Assembly (NCBI RefSeq): GCF_027744825.2 | Contig: NC_071334.1 | Coordinates: forward strand, 7,572,437-7,636,436 | Origin: Synchiropus splendidus | Lineage: Eukaryota; Chordata; Actinopteri; Syngnathiformes; Callionymidae | Length of the DNA stretch: 64,000 nt | Direction of reading: 5' to 3' | Part shown: positions 45,719 through 57,530 of the stretch, in pieces | How positions within the stretch are numbered: the stretch's first letter is position 1 | How the letters are laid out: the number at the start of each line of letters is the position of its first letter | Notes under the pieces: generated by a model | Seen by the model: only the letters and a program-made list of their open reading frames with translations | What the model was told of the DNA's origin: nothing | Database searches by the model: none | Translations under genes and position numbers: made by a program

Positions 45719-48124
45719 GTACTCACACACACACTCGACAATGTTAAACATCACAACACCATGCTATTTCTCGGTTCGGGTGGCAACAGTCATACACTAG
45801 TTAAACTCGGAACACAAGCGGATAGGAGCCTCGCCACGTGAGATTGCTGGACCAGCCAATCTGCATTGCACATATACAATTTACATGCAAAGTCATCTTC
45901 TTTTTTCTGGTCCAGAAGACCATTAGGTTCGATCTGGTTATAACCTTGGTTCTTCCTTTATGTTTATCACAAAGCCTCGCAGTCTCCAGAGGTCAGACTC
46001 ATCTGTAGTTTGAAACTTGTGCCACTCAAATTATCTTTACACTTAAACTTAGTATTTTACATCTTGTAAAATGTAAGGGTACGCATTTTGTTGTAAGGAA
46101 GCCCTTACATATATATTTTATTTAGATTACTGAAGATAAATAAACACCACTGTAAACCATATGACATGCTTATAAGAATGTTTAGATATGTTCATAATTG
46201 AACAGTTATTACCTGCAACACAAAATCATGTAGGAAACACCAGTCTGATGACATGGTCTGGGCAGTGACATGTGACAGTATTTCCCACTCTCTGTCTGTG
46301 AACAGGCACTCGTGGCTGGTAGATATTTTTTGTTTTGTTTTGTTTCTGATGTAGTCAGCTGTGATTTCACCTTTGAAGCGTTTTTATCCTGAGATCCAAT
46401 AGAGAAGCAGTCACTCTAACTATAAAACCTCTTTTTTTGCACTGTCTGCAGCCTGTTGAGTGACACAAGGAGCGCTTGCTTTATCCACCACAGTCAGGAT
46501 GAGTGTGAGCGATTCTTCTTATCCACTTCCAAATCATCATTGGCGGCAAGACACGACGTTATATCCCTTTCCTGGTAAACAGTTCAGCAGCCGATCAAAC
46601 ACTCAAATTTAACTCATGACAACACCAACTACTGTCAAATGTAGACCAAGGACTCGTTGCTGGATTCCCGTAGTTGATGCTAGTATCGTGCAGCCTAGTG
46701 TCACTCCACAGCGCCATCTCCTGAGCGCAACACAGACTGCATTCATAACATAGACACACATGAAGTCACTTGGCACTTGACAAACGGGAGGTGTTGTCTG
46801 ACAGAAGTCTCTTTTGCCAGAGTACAACTATTCTGCCAACGATTCAATGTCAAGGTTCATTACAACAGTTTACATTCTGAATTATTATATAACAGAAAAT
46901 CTACTTCTGCATCAATGGAGACAAGCACGTTCTCTTTTTCATCTCTCATACACAAAGAAATTACTCACTGTGTTCTAGTTTCCACCACTAAAACAGTCTC
47001 CTACACTTATTTCAGCGTTGCTTTCATTGCACACAGCAGGTATAACATTTTCTGTGAAGTGGCTGCAAGATGGCAGCATGTTCTATGGGTTCCATGTCTT
47101 CACGGTGACAAAACCCAAGGTTTTCCACGGCTGAAATGAGCCCAAATGCCCCCTTTAACACAGATTTTTTTTTATCTTCTGCTCCTCTTACATGTTTTTC
47201 CTTTGCAATTTGTTCCCTTGGGGTTGCTGTTCACTGCCATGAACCTGTTGCTTATGTCGCGTCCTATGGAACAGAAAGTTGAACCCTGAGAAACATTAAT
47301 GTTGGATTATTATGGCTGTTTATCGGCAGGTATCTTGCGATACGTTACATATCACAATACAGGATTGGTGATGTGATACATTGTTATATATTGTGATATT
47401 GTAAGTCGGGGCGAAAACAAATAAACTACAATATCTAGTGCATGAAAACAAGTTTATTCTTATGATGTCAGTTCAGTTAGATTTTCAATTAAATTTTGCC
47501 CAGTATGAATCTGTCCCTTAATCAACTACACTCCAGTGTACAACGAGAAAATGTTGGTACTAAACATGTCACAAATGCAGCAGCATATCCAAGTATCTGT
47601 GCATTAAATATTGATTTAGCCGACTTCTATCAAGACAATGTCACATAATCGAGCATTGCATATTGATATTTTCTTACTCCCTAATAATCACAAGGATATT
47701 GCTGATGCATTAAATATCGAGTTTTGATATAAGATTTATTTCATGACACCATTAATCCACTTACTTCATTCAAGTGCACGTTCGGAATCGAATCGATTCT
47801 GGAAACTGGCTATGACCAGCCGTATTAAGAGTATCAATTTACACTGTTCTTCTCGAGTGTTGTTCATGAGTTAGCGCTAGCAAAGCACCAACGTCCAGGA
47901 CATGACATCAACTTCAGTCACTTTACAAGCGACGATAAGCAACAAATACCAAATTGAAAATCTGTGGTTGTAAACCACAGGTGGACAAACAAACTTGCTT
48001 TTTTAGTCTGAGGTTATTACACTCTTGTAATATTAATTTGGGTCACTCCGGATTTTACAGCACATAACCACATTGATAAGTTATTTTCTAATGAGCTTTC
48101 ATAATTCCCTGTATTTTTCAACAG
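45719..48124 (+). other. ZF9 intron 1
   Basis: 2.4 kb. 47320-47760 looks like an interspersed repeat (TATCTTGCGATACGTTACAT, then GATATTGTAAGTCGGGGCG). 47140-47160 (TGCCCCCTTTAAC) resembles one end of a small DNA transposon with no clear partner. No gene recognised. Confidence 0.5.
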
Positions 48125-49122
48125 GAGCAGGTGGAGATGAATCGACTGGAACAGGACCAGGATGCTTGGATACCCCTCTCCAACCTGACCACCAGAGGTC
48201 ACTGTCTTCTGAATCTGATACTGATGACAGTGAAGACTGGAGAGAAACCAGTGACATTCAGTCAGGTTTCAACTCTGTCGAGAATCCAGATATTCATGTC
48301 AAAAAGGAGACAGATGATGCTGATCACAAATCACTCATCTGCTCCAGATGCGGGAAGAAATGCTCCTCAGAGGCTGGACTGACTCAACACATGAAATCCT
48401 GCTACCGTGGACCTTTGACGTGTTCCCTTTGTGGAAACCGTTTTGAAACGAGTAAAAAAATGTGGAACCACATGAGGATTCATTCTGGAGAAAGACCTTT
48501 CATCTGCTCCCGTTGTGGAAAATGTTTTTCAACGAAAAATGACCTGGGAAGGCATATGAGGATTCACACTGGAGAAAGACCTTACATTTGCTCCCAGTGT
48601 GGAAAATGTTTTTCACAGAAAGGTGACCTGGGAAGGCATATGAGAATTCACACTGGAGAAAAACCTCACATCTGCTCCCAGTGTGGAAAATGTTTTTCAC
48701 AGAAATGTGACCTGGAGAGACACATCAGAATTCACACTGGTGAAAAACCTGTGTTCTGTTCTCAGTGTGGGAAATTCTTTTCAGAGTATGGTCACCTGAA
48801 AAGTCACATGAGAGTTCACACTGGTGAAAAACCATTCTTCTGCTCCCAATGTGATAAATGTTTTACAGAGAAAGGTTCCCTGACAAATCACATGCGAATC
48901 CACACTGGTGAAAAACCTTTCATCTGCTCAGAATGTGGAACGTCGTTCTCACGAATTAGTAATCTCAAAAGACATATGAAAATTCATGCAGGAGAAAAAC
49001 CTTTCATCTGCCCCCAATGTGGAAAACGTTTCTCACGGAAAGGTGACTTAAAGAAGCACATGACAGTTCACCTTTCAAAAACTCTCAAAGGAAAATGTGT
49101 AGCTAAAACAGAGCATGAATAG
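48125..49122 (+). CDS. ZF9, main exon: C2H2 zinc-finger protein (1 CCHC + 8 C2H2 fingers)
   Basis: Spliced with 45700-45718 this encodes 338 aa (METERA-G-AGGDESTGTGPGC). Acidic segment SESDTDDSEDWRET intact; CCHC finger with all ligands (CSRCGKKC...HMKSC). Eight C2H2 fingers follow. Fingers 2-4 are near-repeats (STKNDLGRHMRIH, SQKGDLGRHMRIH, SQKCDLERHIRIH), a sign of recent internal finger duplication. Acceptor TATTTTTCAACAG. A short lysine-containing tail follows the last finger. Presumed nuclear DNA binder; target unknown. Confidence 0.92.
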
Positions 49123-49753
49123 ACACTTGATAGCTCACATTAAAATAACTGTATTCTGTCATTTAAAAAAAAAATACTGGAAAAGTATAAACCTCTGCCA
49201 AGCAGCTTCTGTAACATTATTTCCCCAATATGGAAAGTGATCCCATGTGACTGTCATCACTTATCATTAGATTTCTTTGAGATTTAAATCACATTAGAAT
49301 TTTTTGCACTTATCCAATGAAATGTAACTTGTATGTGTGTCCAGTGCGAACTGTAAACATCCCAAAAGTGTCCTGCAAGCACTGAGGACGTGATGATATC
49401 ACACACAGCCAGTGCGCATGGTGTTTGTAAGTAAGGTCGCTAGTGGTGGTGTATATCCTGTGGATTTAATGTTACTGCCTTTCCAAGGCCAGCACATGCA
49501 CAACATATTTGTTTTGAAGGTGAACGTTATTGGCGGTTTCCAAAGATGATGTACGCTTCAATTCTAGGTGGTGCTATATTCATATAGTGAAACTATTATC
49601 CGATACATATCCCATTCCACATCCTCTGTAGCTTCTGCATCCTCATGTGCACACTTCATTTTCAAATATTTGTCAACAGGGAACATCACAGATGGATCTT
49701 TTTCTGAGTTTGGGCAGCGCCACAGAAGAGACAGTTGTTGGTTAGTTGTTTAG
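49123..49753. other. ZF9 downstream flank
   Basis: A-rich tract at about 49165-49175, no gene. From about 49699 the sequence belongs to the duplicated tRNA block (compare 51952). Confidence 0.5.
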
Positions 49754-49773
49754 TGGAGATGCTGGGGATCGAA
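49754..49773 (-). pseudogene. 20-nt tRNA-Ala 3' tail
   Basis: Only TGGAGATGCTGGGGATCGAA (the 3' acceptor and part of the T arm, antisense) remains. Its duplicate is at 52016-52035, so the truncation predates the block duplication. Confidence 0.75.
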
Positions 49774-50116
49774 TGACTGTTTCCGACATCACAGATGGAG
49801 ATTAAATTGTTTTTTACCAGTGATTCACAAAACAATCACACTACTGACCTTCCTCCCCTTTCAGGTGCTGTTCTTCACTGAATCAAAACCAAGTATGTTA
49901 CAGAACATTCAAACTGACATCACGGACAGAGCTCTCAAGAGATTCAATGAAAGCTTTTAATCTCCCTGAGTTTTGTATTTCAGCTGACTCACAAAACAAT
50001 CATTCTCTCTGTCTCCAAATACAACATTTCCTGTCTTGATTTCTTCATCCACTTGAGCTCCAGCCCGTCATAATTTGGTTCTCAGGTATGTTAGTTCCGC
50101 AAACCCATTCACATCA

Positions 50117-50188
50117 GGGGATGTAGCTCAGTGGTAGAGCGCATGCTTCGCATGTATGAGGTCCTGGGTTCAATCCCCAGCATCTCCA
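50117..50188 (+). tRNA. tRNA-Ala(CGC)
   Basis: Complete, loop TTCGCAT, G3-U70, intact boxes. A T4 run at 50195-50198 could end Pol III transcription. Twin of 52374-52445. Confidence 0.95.
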
Positions 50189-50396
50189 CTACTCTTTTGC
50201 TTTCTCAGGTTATGAGGTTATCAGTGAAAGGACCTCATGGCAGCGAGGTTCTTTTAGTGATAGTGAAATTCAAAATGAACTTTCACAAGCTCAGGCACCC
50301 AGAGCAAAGTACAAGTCTCAACTGAGCAAGGCAAAAGGGTGCTTCAGAATTTGGACAGCACCATGCCAGAGACAGGTTTGTATTAACCATATGGAG

Positions 50397-50468
50397 TGGA
50401 GATGCTGGGGATTGAACCCAGGACCTCATACATGCAAAGCATGCGCTCTACCACTGAGCTACATCCCC
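50397..50468 (-). tRNA. tRNA-Ala(TGC)
   Basis: Complete, loop TTTGCAT, G3-U70, intact boxes. Twin of 52698-52769 but with a perfect acceptor stem. Confidence 0.95.
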
Positions 50469-50780
50469 TTGTGTGTCCCCTTTGAAACACTCACTTGAAA
50501 CCACTGGCATCACGGACAGACCGAGATTCAATGAAAGCATTCAATCTCCCTGTGTTTTTTGTTTAGACTGACCCAGAAAACAGTCACATGTTAGTGTTTC
50601 TTCTCTCTCTTCCTCATGGCAGTGAGTTTTGCAGAAAATGGCTTTTTTAGTGATGGAGAAATTCAGAATGAACATTCTTGCAGTCATGCACCCAGAGTAA
50701 AGTGCAAGTCTAAACTGAGCAAGGCAAAATGATCTTGTTCAGCATCATGGCAGAGATAGGTTTGTATAAGCAATATAGAG

Positions 50781-50852
50781 TGGAGATGCTGGGGATTGAA
50801 CCCAGGACCTCATACATGCGAAGCATGCGCTCTACCACTGAGCTACATCCCC
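50781..50852 (-). tRNA. tRNA-Ala(CGC)
   Basis: Complete cloverleaf, loop TTCGCAT, G3-U70, intact A and B boxes. Confidence 0.95.
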
Positions 50853-51172
50853 TTGTGTGTCCCTTTTGAAACACTCACTTGAAACCACTGGCAGCACGGA
50901 CAGAGTTCTCGAGATTCAATGAAAGCATTCAATCTCCCTGAGTTTTTTGTTTCGACTGACTCACAAAACAGTCACACATTAGTGTTTCTTCTCTCTCTTC
51001 CTCATGGCAGTGAGTTTTGCAGAAAATGGCTTTTTTAGTGATGGAGAAATTCAGAATGAACATTCTTGCGATCATGCACCCAGAGTAAAATGCAAGTCTA
51101 AACTGAGCAAGGCAAAATGATCTTGTTCAGAGAACACCATGGCAGAGACAGGCTTGTATTAGCAATATAGAG

Positions 51173-51244
51173 TGGAGATGCTGGGGATTGAACCCAGGAC
51201 CTCATACATGCAAAGCATGCGCTCTACCACTGAGCTACATCCCC
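51173..51244 (-). tRNA. tRNA-Ala(TGC)
   Basis: Complete cloverleaf, loop TTTGCAT, G3-U70, intact A and B boxes. Differs from the unit at 50781 at the first anticodon base. Confidence 0.95.
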
Positions 51245-51433
51245 ACGGACAGAGCTCTCAAGAGATTCAATTCAACTGCAACATTCCCTCTCTTGGGTTC
51301 TTCATCCACTGAGCTCCATCCGCTCATGGTTTGGTTCTGAGGTATGTTGTTCCTGCAGCATCCACCACTTTCAGCTTCCTGATCCACATTGATCTGTGTT
51401 TCCAGTCAGTGAGGGCCAAGTGCAAGGATACAT

Positions 51434-51505
51434 GGGGATGTAGCTCAGTGGTAGAGCGCATGCTTAGCATGTATGAGGTCCTGGGTTCAATCCCCAGCAT
51501 CTCCA
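51434..51505 (+). tRNA. tRNA-Ala(AGC)
   Basis: Complete cloverleaf, loop TTAGCAT, G3-U70, intact boxes. The 5' flank (CCACTGAGCTCCATCCGCTC, TTTGGTTCTGAGGTATGTTG) resembles that of 6455. Confidence 0.96.
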
Positions 51506-51951
51506 CTCTCTTCCTTGTGATGGACTTGTTTCTATTCACAGAAGTATCAGGAAGCAACTGAGAAAGATGGCTCTGATGGTATGGTGATCATGCTGTGGAA
51601 CTACCTCATGTTAAGTTGGGGCAATATTCTCTTTTCGTGATGGAGAAATTCAGGAGCTCTACACTGACATACCTGGTGCCACCAACACAGTCTGGTGTGG
51701 CCTTTCCATGAGACCAAGCAACACAGAGCTGCTGCACCATGTTGGGAGGAGAATTCGGAAACCTTTCTCCTATGAATGCTGTAACGCTCATGTATGCACT
51801 GCAGTACTGTACCCATTTTGCCTCTGCTTAATTCTGAATTCAATAAAAGAGTAAAGAATTGAAATCCATTTTTTCATGTGAAAAAAACACCATGTAAATG
51901 CAACATTAATTTATTTAAATCAAAATGAAACATAAATTGATTTACTTACAC
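51506..51951. other. spacer inside tRNA array
   Basis: No gene recognised. Confidence 0.4.
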
Positions 51952-52015
51952 ATCCTCTGAGTTTGGGCAGCACCACGGAAGAGCCTGAGGCAGTTGTTGG
52001 CATAAACGTTTATAG

Positions 52016-52035
52016 TGGAGATACTCGGGATTGAA
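52016..52035 (-). pseudogene. 20-nt tRNA-Ala 3' tail
   Basis: TGGAGATACTCGGGATTGAA, the duplicate of 49754-49773, followed by the same non-tRNA sequence (TGACTGTTTCCGACATCACA). Confidence 0.7.
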
Positions 52036-52373
52036 TGACTGTTTCCGACATCACAGATGGAGATTAAATTGTTTTTTACCAGTGATTCACAAAACAATCA
52101 CACTACTGACCTTCCTCCCCTTTCAGGTGCTGTTCTTCACTGAATCAAAACCAAGTATGTTACAGAACATTCAAACTGACATCACGGACAGAGCTCTCAA
52201 GAGATTCAATGAAAGCTTTTAATCTCCCTGAGTTTTGTATTTCGGCTGACTCACAAAACAATCCTTCTCTCTGTCTCCAAATACAACATTTCCTGTCTTG
52301 GTTTCTTCATCCACTGAGCTCCAGCCCGTCATAGTTTGGTTCTCAGGTATGTTCCGCAAACCCATTCACATCA

Positions 52374-52445
52374 GGGGATGTAGCTCAGTGGTAGAGCGCA
52401 TGCTTCGCATGTATGAGGTCCTGGGTTCAATCCCCAGCATCTCCA
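52374..52445 (+). tRNA. tRNA-Ala(CGC)
   Basis: Complete, loop TTCGCAT, G3-U70, intact boxes, T4 run at 52452-52455. Twin of 50117. Confidence 0.95.
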
Positions 52446-52697
52446 CTACTCTTTTGCTTTCTTACACAAGGTTTATTCAGACGCACAAAAATATCAGGAA
52501 GCAGCTCAGCTTATGAGGTTATCAGTGAAAGGACCTCATGGCAGCGAGGTTCTTTTAGTGATAGTGAAATTCAAAATGAACTTTCACAAGCTCAGGCACC
52601 CAGAGCAAAGTACAAGTCTCAACTGAGCAAGGCAAAAGGGTGCTTCAGAATTTGGACGGCACCATGCCAGAGACAGGTTTGTATTAACCATATGGAG

Positions 52698-52769
52698 TGA
52701 AGATGCTGGGGATTGAACCCAGGACCTCATACATGCAAAGCATGCGCTCTACCACTGAGCTACACCCCC
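52698..52769 (-). tRNA. tRNA-Ala(TGC), weakened acceptor stem
   Basis: Loop TTTGCAT, boxes intact. Acceptor strands GGGGGTG and CATCTTC pair throughout but with three G-U pairs including G3-U70. May be less stable than its twin at 50397. Confidence 0.85.
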
Positions 52770-52772
52770 TTG

Positions 52773-54229
52773 TGCCTCAACAGGAGTGTTTTTATTTTGA
52801 GATAAAGATAAGAAACTATGAACAGCAAACTACACCCATCAACGGAGAAACATTTATTCTAAAAGAAAAAAACAATAAGAACAATGAACTAAAACAGCCA
52901 AGTTGAATCATCAGAGCAAAGTTTATGATGGTGCAATTGTGAGTTCCATCTGTGGAGTTGTCAAATGTCTGTCAGTACAGAGCTGAAGATGAGCCTCCAT
53001 GGTCACCAGCGCTCTTTTCAGTTCATTACTATTCTCAGGAGCTGTTTACTCCTTGACTGTCCACAGAGCAGCTATCAGTTATTCACAAATCCACAAATTT
53101 GTCACAGAAGGAAATGATTTCCAAGTCAGTGAGGATGAAAACACAACACAGAAAAAGAAATACAGTTACAACTAGAAAAGCACTCAGGGAGCACAAGCCT
53201 CTGCCAAGCAGCTTCAGTACACCGGCTGCATCTCCCACTGACCAAGTATCCTCCCAAAAAGGATAGCCACCTTGGTGGGGGTATTTTATCAGTTCACCTG
53301 GACTCAATCTAGTGGTGAGCTCCATTCCAACATTGACAGTGGCACCAAAGCAACCTGGTATGCATTGATCCTCCAGACTCATAGTCCTCAGTAGCCATGT
53401 ACCTTGTTCAAGTCCCTCCAACACAGATCAGTCATCTGCAGGAAGAAATACAGGAGGTTATTTTTCAGAGTATGGGCAGTACCATGAGTCAGAGGGAAGG
53501 ATTTGCAGAAATAATGCACAGTGGAGTGGTCCTCATTGAGTTGCAACAAGGTACATTGCAGTGTGACCAAAGGGTTGAGTTTGATCCAGGTATGTCCACT
53601 TTCTTTATGTAGGGTGCCACTTTGAAGATAAACAGTCGTTTGAAAATTTCGGGATGTTCGATAATCCATTTTCTCCGGACCAATACCAGTATGAGCACTC
53701 ATTAAAACAGAGTAACCGACAGCACATCGTGCTTTTTAAACAGGTTGGTGCATTAGCGCCCCCTCTTGTTATGATGTGTGGGTCAGACACTGCTTCCAAT
53801 CATTTTTCCCTATTCTTAGTCTGAGTCTCATATTTCCCACCATAAAAACATATTCTTCGGATTCTTCTTCATGAGAATTAGAGTCAGCAATTACATGTTT
53901 TCCTGGTGTTTTCGGTCTTAAGTTCAGTGTTTTGTGTTTCTGTAACTACACTCTATAATGCTGTGTTCTTTTCCTAACCCATTCACTCGGTAGCAGTCCA
54001 GTTTCGCCAGGTTGGGTTAATAATTTTGAGGTTGGGTCACGTTAACAGACTTTTGAGGTTGACGCTGACCGCCATATGAACTCAAGTAATTCATTTCTAA
54101 CGTTACATCGACCAATCGAAACCCTGGTGGGGTAGTGTAACGCCTGTTGGCTTTGCAACCTAGAAAGGTCCTATATGCTGGATGACATTTGATTTTTAAG
54201 AGTGGGTCAAGTTTAGTTCTGTTCCTCTG
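52773..54229. other. intergenic
   Basis: No gene recognised. TGCATTAGCGCCCCCTCTTG at 53751-53770 resembles a box upstream of several ZNF promoters (GGTGCATTACCGCCCCCCGG at about 57556), so a lost ZNF promoter is possible. Confidence 0.4.
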
Positions 54230-54299
54230 AAAATGTTTTCCTTCAAAAGTGAAAAATCATGTGAGAAAACACACGGGAGAAAAACATTTCCTTTGCTCT
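54230..54299 (+). pseudogene. single zinc-finger relic
   Basis: Reads KCFPSKVKNHVRKHTGEKHF followed by LCS: the end of one finger, the linker and the start of the next. No other finger around it. A last trace of a ZNF gene. Confidence 0.6.
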
Positions 54300-55009
54300 T
54301 AGTGAGGGGTACTGAAGATCCAGCAGCTTTGGAACACTGTTCTAATTCCCAGACAAATCTTTAACATTTAACATGACCAGTACTTACACCCCACGGGAAG
54401 GATCTCTGGAGGTTGGCCATTGAGCCCCAACTGCCACCAAAAACACTAACAAAAACGTGAATTGAGAAAACATGAATCATGAAAATCTATTTTATTACAC
54501 AAAAATTGAAGTGCACACATTAAATTGACAAACCTCAATTTCACATTGACATTATTTCAAATGGCTACAGTATCTGCTCCTTGCTGGCCCCTGACCTTCT
54601 TCCCCAGGTACAAAAAAAAGAAAATACATAAATGATCACCCACATAGGGTGTGGGGGTTAAATGACCATATCTCATTCCACATAGCTACTGTGTCCTTAC
54701 TTAGACATTACAACATGGATCAGTTATTATCAACAACAAACTAAGCAGGAGGATCTTTTCAGACATTGGGCAGCACCACGAAGGAGACAGGTTGGCATAG
54801 TTAATGCAAATATGCACTGTTGCCATCAAGCGGCTGAAATGGTCAACACACCTTGGCTGCGTTAAGAGAAATGTATTAGGTTGTAAATTTGGTTTGGTCT
54901 CCCAAGGATTCATCCAGCATCAACAGGAAACAATGCAGGAGGATAGTAATCAGCGTATACTGAGCCATGAAGGAGAGTGATGGAAAAGGTTGGCACTAAT
55001 AATATAGAG
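54300..55009. other. intergenic; start of ZNF/tRNA duplicated cassette
   Basis: From about 54812 the sequence matches 58786 onward (TTGCCATCAAGCGGCTGAAA against TTGCCATCTAGCGGCTGAAA). No gene before that. Confidence 0.5.
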
Positions 55010-55081
55010 TGGAGATGCTGGGGATTGAACCCAGGACCTCATACATGCTAAGCATGCGCTCTACCACTGAGCTACATCCCC
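55010..55081 (-). tRNA. tRNA-Ala(AGC)
   Basis: Complete cloverleaf, loop TTAGCAT, G3-U70, intact boxes. Lies 125 bp beyond the ZF10 stop, on the same strand. A T4 run (antisense of 54984-54987) lies about 23 nt downstream. Confidence 0.95.
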
Positions 55082-55206
55082 AAGTGCAGGAGCAGGGAAC
55101 AATAAAGTCAAAAATGAATAACAAAGTCAAGAGCGGCAAAGAACAGAGCCAGAGAGCGAGTTGCAGAAGACAAGCTGATTATGCATTTGGAATAGTTAGA
55201 ATCTTA

Positions 55207-56252
55207 TCAATTCTCGTTCTCAGTGTGAACCTTCATGTGATCGGTTAGGTTACTTTTCCGTGAAAAACATTTTCCACACTGGGAACAGATGAAAGGTTTT
55301 TCTCCAGAGTGAACTCTCATGTGGCCATTGAGGTGGCCTCTCTGCGAAAAACACTTTCCACACTGGGAGCAGATGAAAGGTTTTTCTCCAGAGTGAATTC
55401 TCATGTGCCTCATCAGGTTGTCTTGCCGAGCAAAGAATCGGCCACACTCAGAGCAGATGAGAGGTTTTATACCAGTGTGGACGCTCATGTGATTCTTCAG
55501 TTGACATTTCTCGGAAAAACACTTTCCACACCAAGAGCAACTGAATGGCTTTTGACCAGTGTGAACTCTGATGTGCTTATTCAGGGTACTTGATTGTGTA
55601 AAACATTTACCACACAAGGTGCATATAAAAGGTTTTTCTTTTGTATGAATTCTAATGTGCCTTATGAGCGGTTCCGATTTGGAAAAACATTTTCCACAGT
55701 GGGAGCAGATAAAAGGTTTTTCACCAGTGTGAACTCTCATGTGATTCTTCAATTCGTTTTTCCTTAAAAAACGTTTGCCACACTCAGAACAGGTGAAAGG
55801 TTTTTCTCCAGAGTGAATGCTCATGTGACTATTCAGGTTGCCTTTATGTGAAAAAGCTTTTCCACAATGAGAGCAGGTGAGAGATTTTCCTTCAGAGTGA
55901 ATTTTCATGTGGTTCCCCAGTTTTTTTCTCGTTTCAAAATGGTTTCCACAAAGCGAACAAGTCAAAGATTCTTGACAGGATTTCCTGTGTCGTGTGAGAA
56001 TCATTGTGATGCATTTCTCTCCACTTCCGGAGCAGATCAGTGATTTGTCATCAGCATCATCCGTCTTCTCTCTAACATCAACGTCCGGCTCTTCTACAGA
56101 GTTGGAATCTGACTGAAAGTTAGTGGTCTCTCTCCAGTCTTCACTGTCATCAGTGTCTGAATCAGAAGACAATGACACCTGGTGGTCAGGATCGAGAGGT
56201 GCATCCAAGTCGCCAGCTGGTTCTGTTCCACTCGCAACCTCTCCACCAGCTC
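55207..56252 (-). CDS. ZF10, main exon: C2H2 zinc-finger protein (9 C2H2 fingers)
   Basis: Spliced with exon 1 at 57321-57339 this encodes 354 aa (METERA-G-AGGEVASGTEPAG). Acidic segment SDSDTDDSEDWRET. The CCHC finger is damaged: the second cysteine is serine (CSGSGEKC) and a residue or two is missing before LTRHRKSC, so it may not bind zinc. Nine regular C2H2 fingers follow, ending NLTDHMKVH and a four-residue tail. Acceptor TTAAAACAG. The tRNA gene at 55010 sits just past the stop. Presumed nuclear DNA binder; target unknown. Confidence 0.92.
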
Positions 56253-57320
56253 CTGTTTTAATACATTAAAGTACATAATTAAAGAGACCATTTAGAATCA
56301 ATATTTCTAACTAAACATGTTACTACATCATAATACTGACAAAAACTATTAGAAAAAATAAACTGCATCACAATTAAAAATATCCCCAACCTGCTTGTTT
56401 CAGGGGGTTTTAACTCTTAAATCAAGGAGATTTTTCAAGCAAACTTTGATATCACTATTTCAATGTCAGTAGCTTAAAATGGTTAGAGATGAAGGCATGT
56501 TGGTTCAAATACTCTTCAGTGTATAGCTTGTATGCTTTCTACCGTAGCACTTGATTGCAAGTAGTGCTTGCTGCAGAACCAATGGGTGGGGTGGCACCAG
56601 GCCCAACCCCACTACCCATGAGCTCCACTAAAAATTTCCACACCGAGCGGAGAAGCTGAGCGGAGCCCAGTGTAGCCTTAGTACTCACTCGTAGTAGTAA
56701 ACCATAAATGACACTGTCATGGACAAACATCAAGTTGTGGTACTTATTTCAACAACCACAAAGATTATAGAGTGTTACAACAACCCTGTCCACAGGAAAT
56801 AGAATCATGGCAGATTTGTTTTCAATCGAACTGGGACTGGACTTGGGGGCGGGGTTGGACCTGGTGGTTACTCAGCGACGACCCTGATTGTGAGCAGTTG
56901 TCCTCATACACAGTCACATCTCTTATTTCTTAAAACATATCCAACAGGCAAATACCACACTAGTTCTGATTCTGCCACTGCATGGAGATCGACTACCGTG
57001 AACAGACTGTTGTTTTTTTTAAATTTATATTTTGTATTCTCAGATGTGCATAGTGTTCATCGTAGAACTCTACACGACGCACATAGTTAAATGCTGCTAT
57101 AAGCTGCAAAAGTCATCATATTTTTAGCACATAACCTTTACATTTCAAGTTGGAAGCTCTAGAAGAGCAGCCACATGCTGCTATATGATTAGTGCAACAA
57201 CGCTAAAATAGTCGGATACGAAACTAATATTAAAATAATCGTTTGTGGCAGCCCAAAAACAAAACTGCTCTCTGCTCGAGGGTGACACGGTGTAGCACCA
57301 CCGTTTGTGCGCGTGTGTAC
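56253..57320 (-). other. ZF10 intron 1
   Basis: 1.07 kb, GT (57320-57319) and AG (56254-56253). The donor is followed by ACACGCGCAC. No gene or clear repeat. Confidence 0.65.
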
Positions 57321-57339
57321 CTGCTCTCTCGGTCTCCAT
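57321..57339 (-). CDS. ZF10, exon 1 (19 coding nt, METERA)
   Basis: Reverse-strand ATGGAGACCGAGAGAGCAG followed by GTACACACG. Phase 1, joins G|GA at 56252. Confidence 0.8.
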
Positions 57340-57530
57340 CTCCAGCGGGATTGTTTGTCCTTACGTCTCTCGTTTATAACCGATGAATATGTCGTGGAAA
57401 CTCGGCAGCAGCTGCTAGTAGGAATCTTTCAAACACTGGGCAGCTTCATCCACCAGATGAACCTGCTGCCGTGTTATGAGAGAAGAACATGGCGGAGTGG
57501 GCGGGGCCTGTTTTCTTCTCGCTCTTGTTT
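57340..57530 (-). promoter_or_regulatory. ZF10 promoter and 5' UTR
   Basis: On the minus strand: GGCCCCGCCC (57499-57508), CCGCCATGTTCTTCTCTC (57479-57496), then 5' UTR with AACGAGAGACGTAAG. No divergent partner module is seen on the other side. Confidence 0.7.

Larger units (their letters stand above)
49699..50470. repeat. tRNA-bearing duplicated block, copy A
   Basis: Nearly identical to 51952-52772, including a truncated tRNA tail, a CGC tRNA on plus and a TGC tRNA on minus. Copy A lacks about 45 bp after the CGC tRNA that copy B keeps. Confidence 0.85.
50469..51244. repeat. two tandem ~390-bp tRNA-bearing units
   Basis: 50469-50852 and 50853-51244 are close copies (shared TGAGTTTTGCAGAAAATGGC and CATTCTTGC), each ending in a minus-strand tRNA-Ala, one CGC and one TGC. 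A tandem duplication inside the tRNA array. Confidence 0.85.
51952..52772. repeat. tRNA-bearing duplicated block, copy B
   Basis: Duplicate of 49699-50470; includes the truncated tail at 52016-52035 and tRNAs at 52374 (+) and 52698 (-). Confidence 0.85.

Noticed and set aside
49754..52035. Repeated 20-nt tRNA tails as CRISPR-like or functional small RNAs
   Set aside because: They are truncated tRNA copies shared by one block duplication, and this is a eukaryotic sequence.
53083..53424. 113-aa minus-strand ORF with hydrophobic C-terminus
   Set aside because: Could mimic a membrane protein, but there is no family resemblance, no start context and no supporting exon structure.
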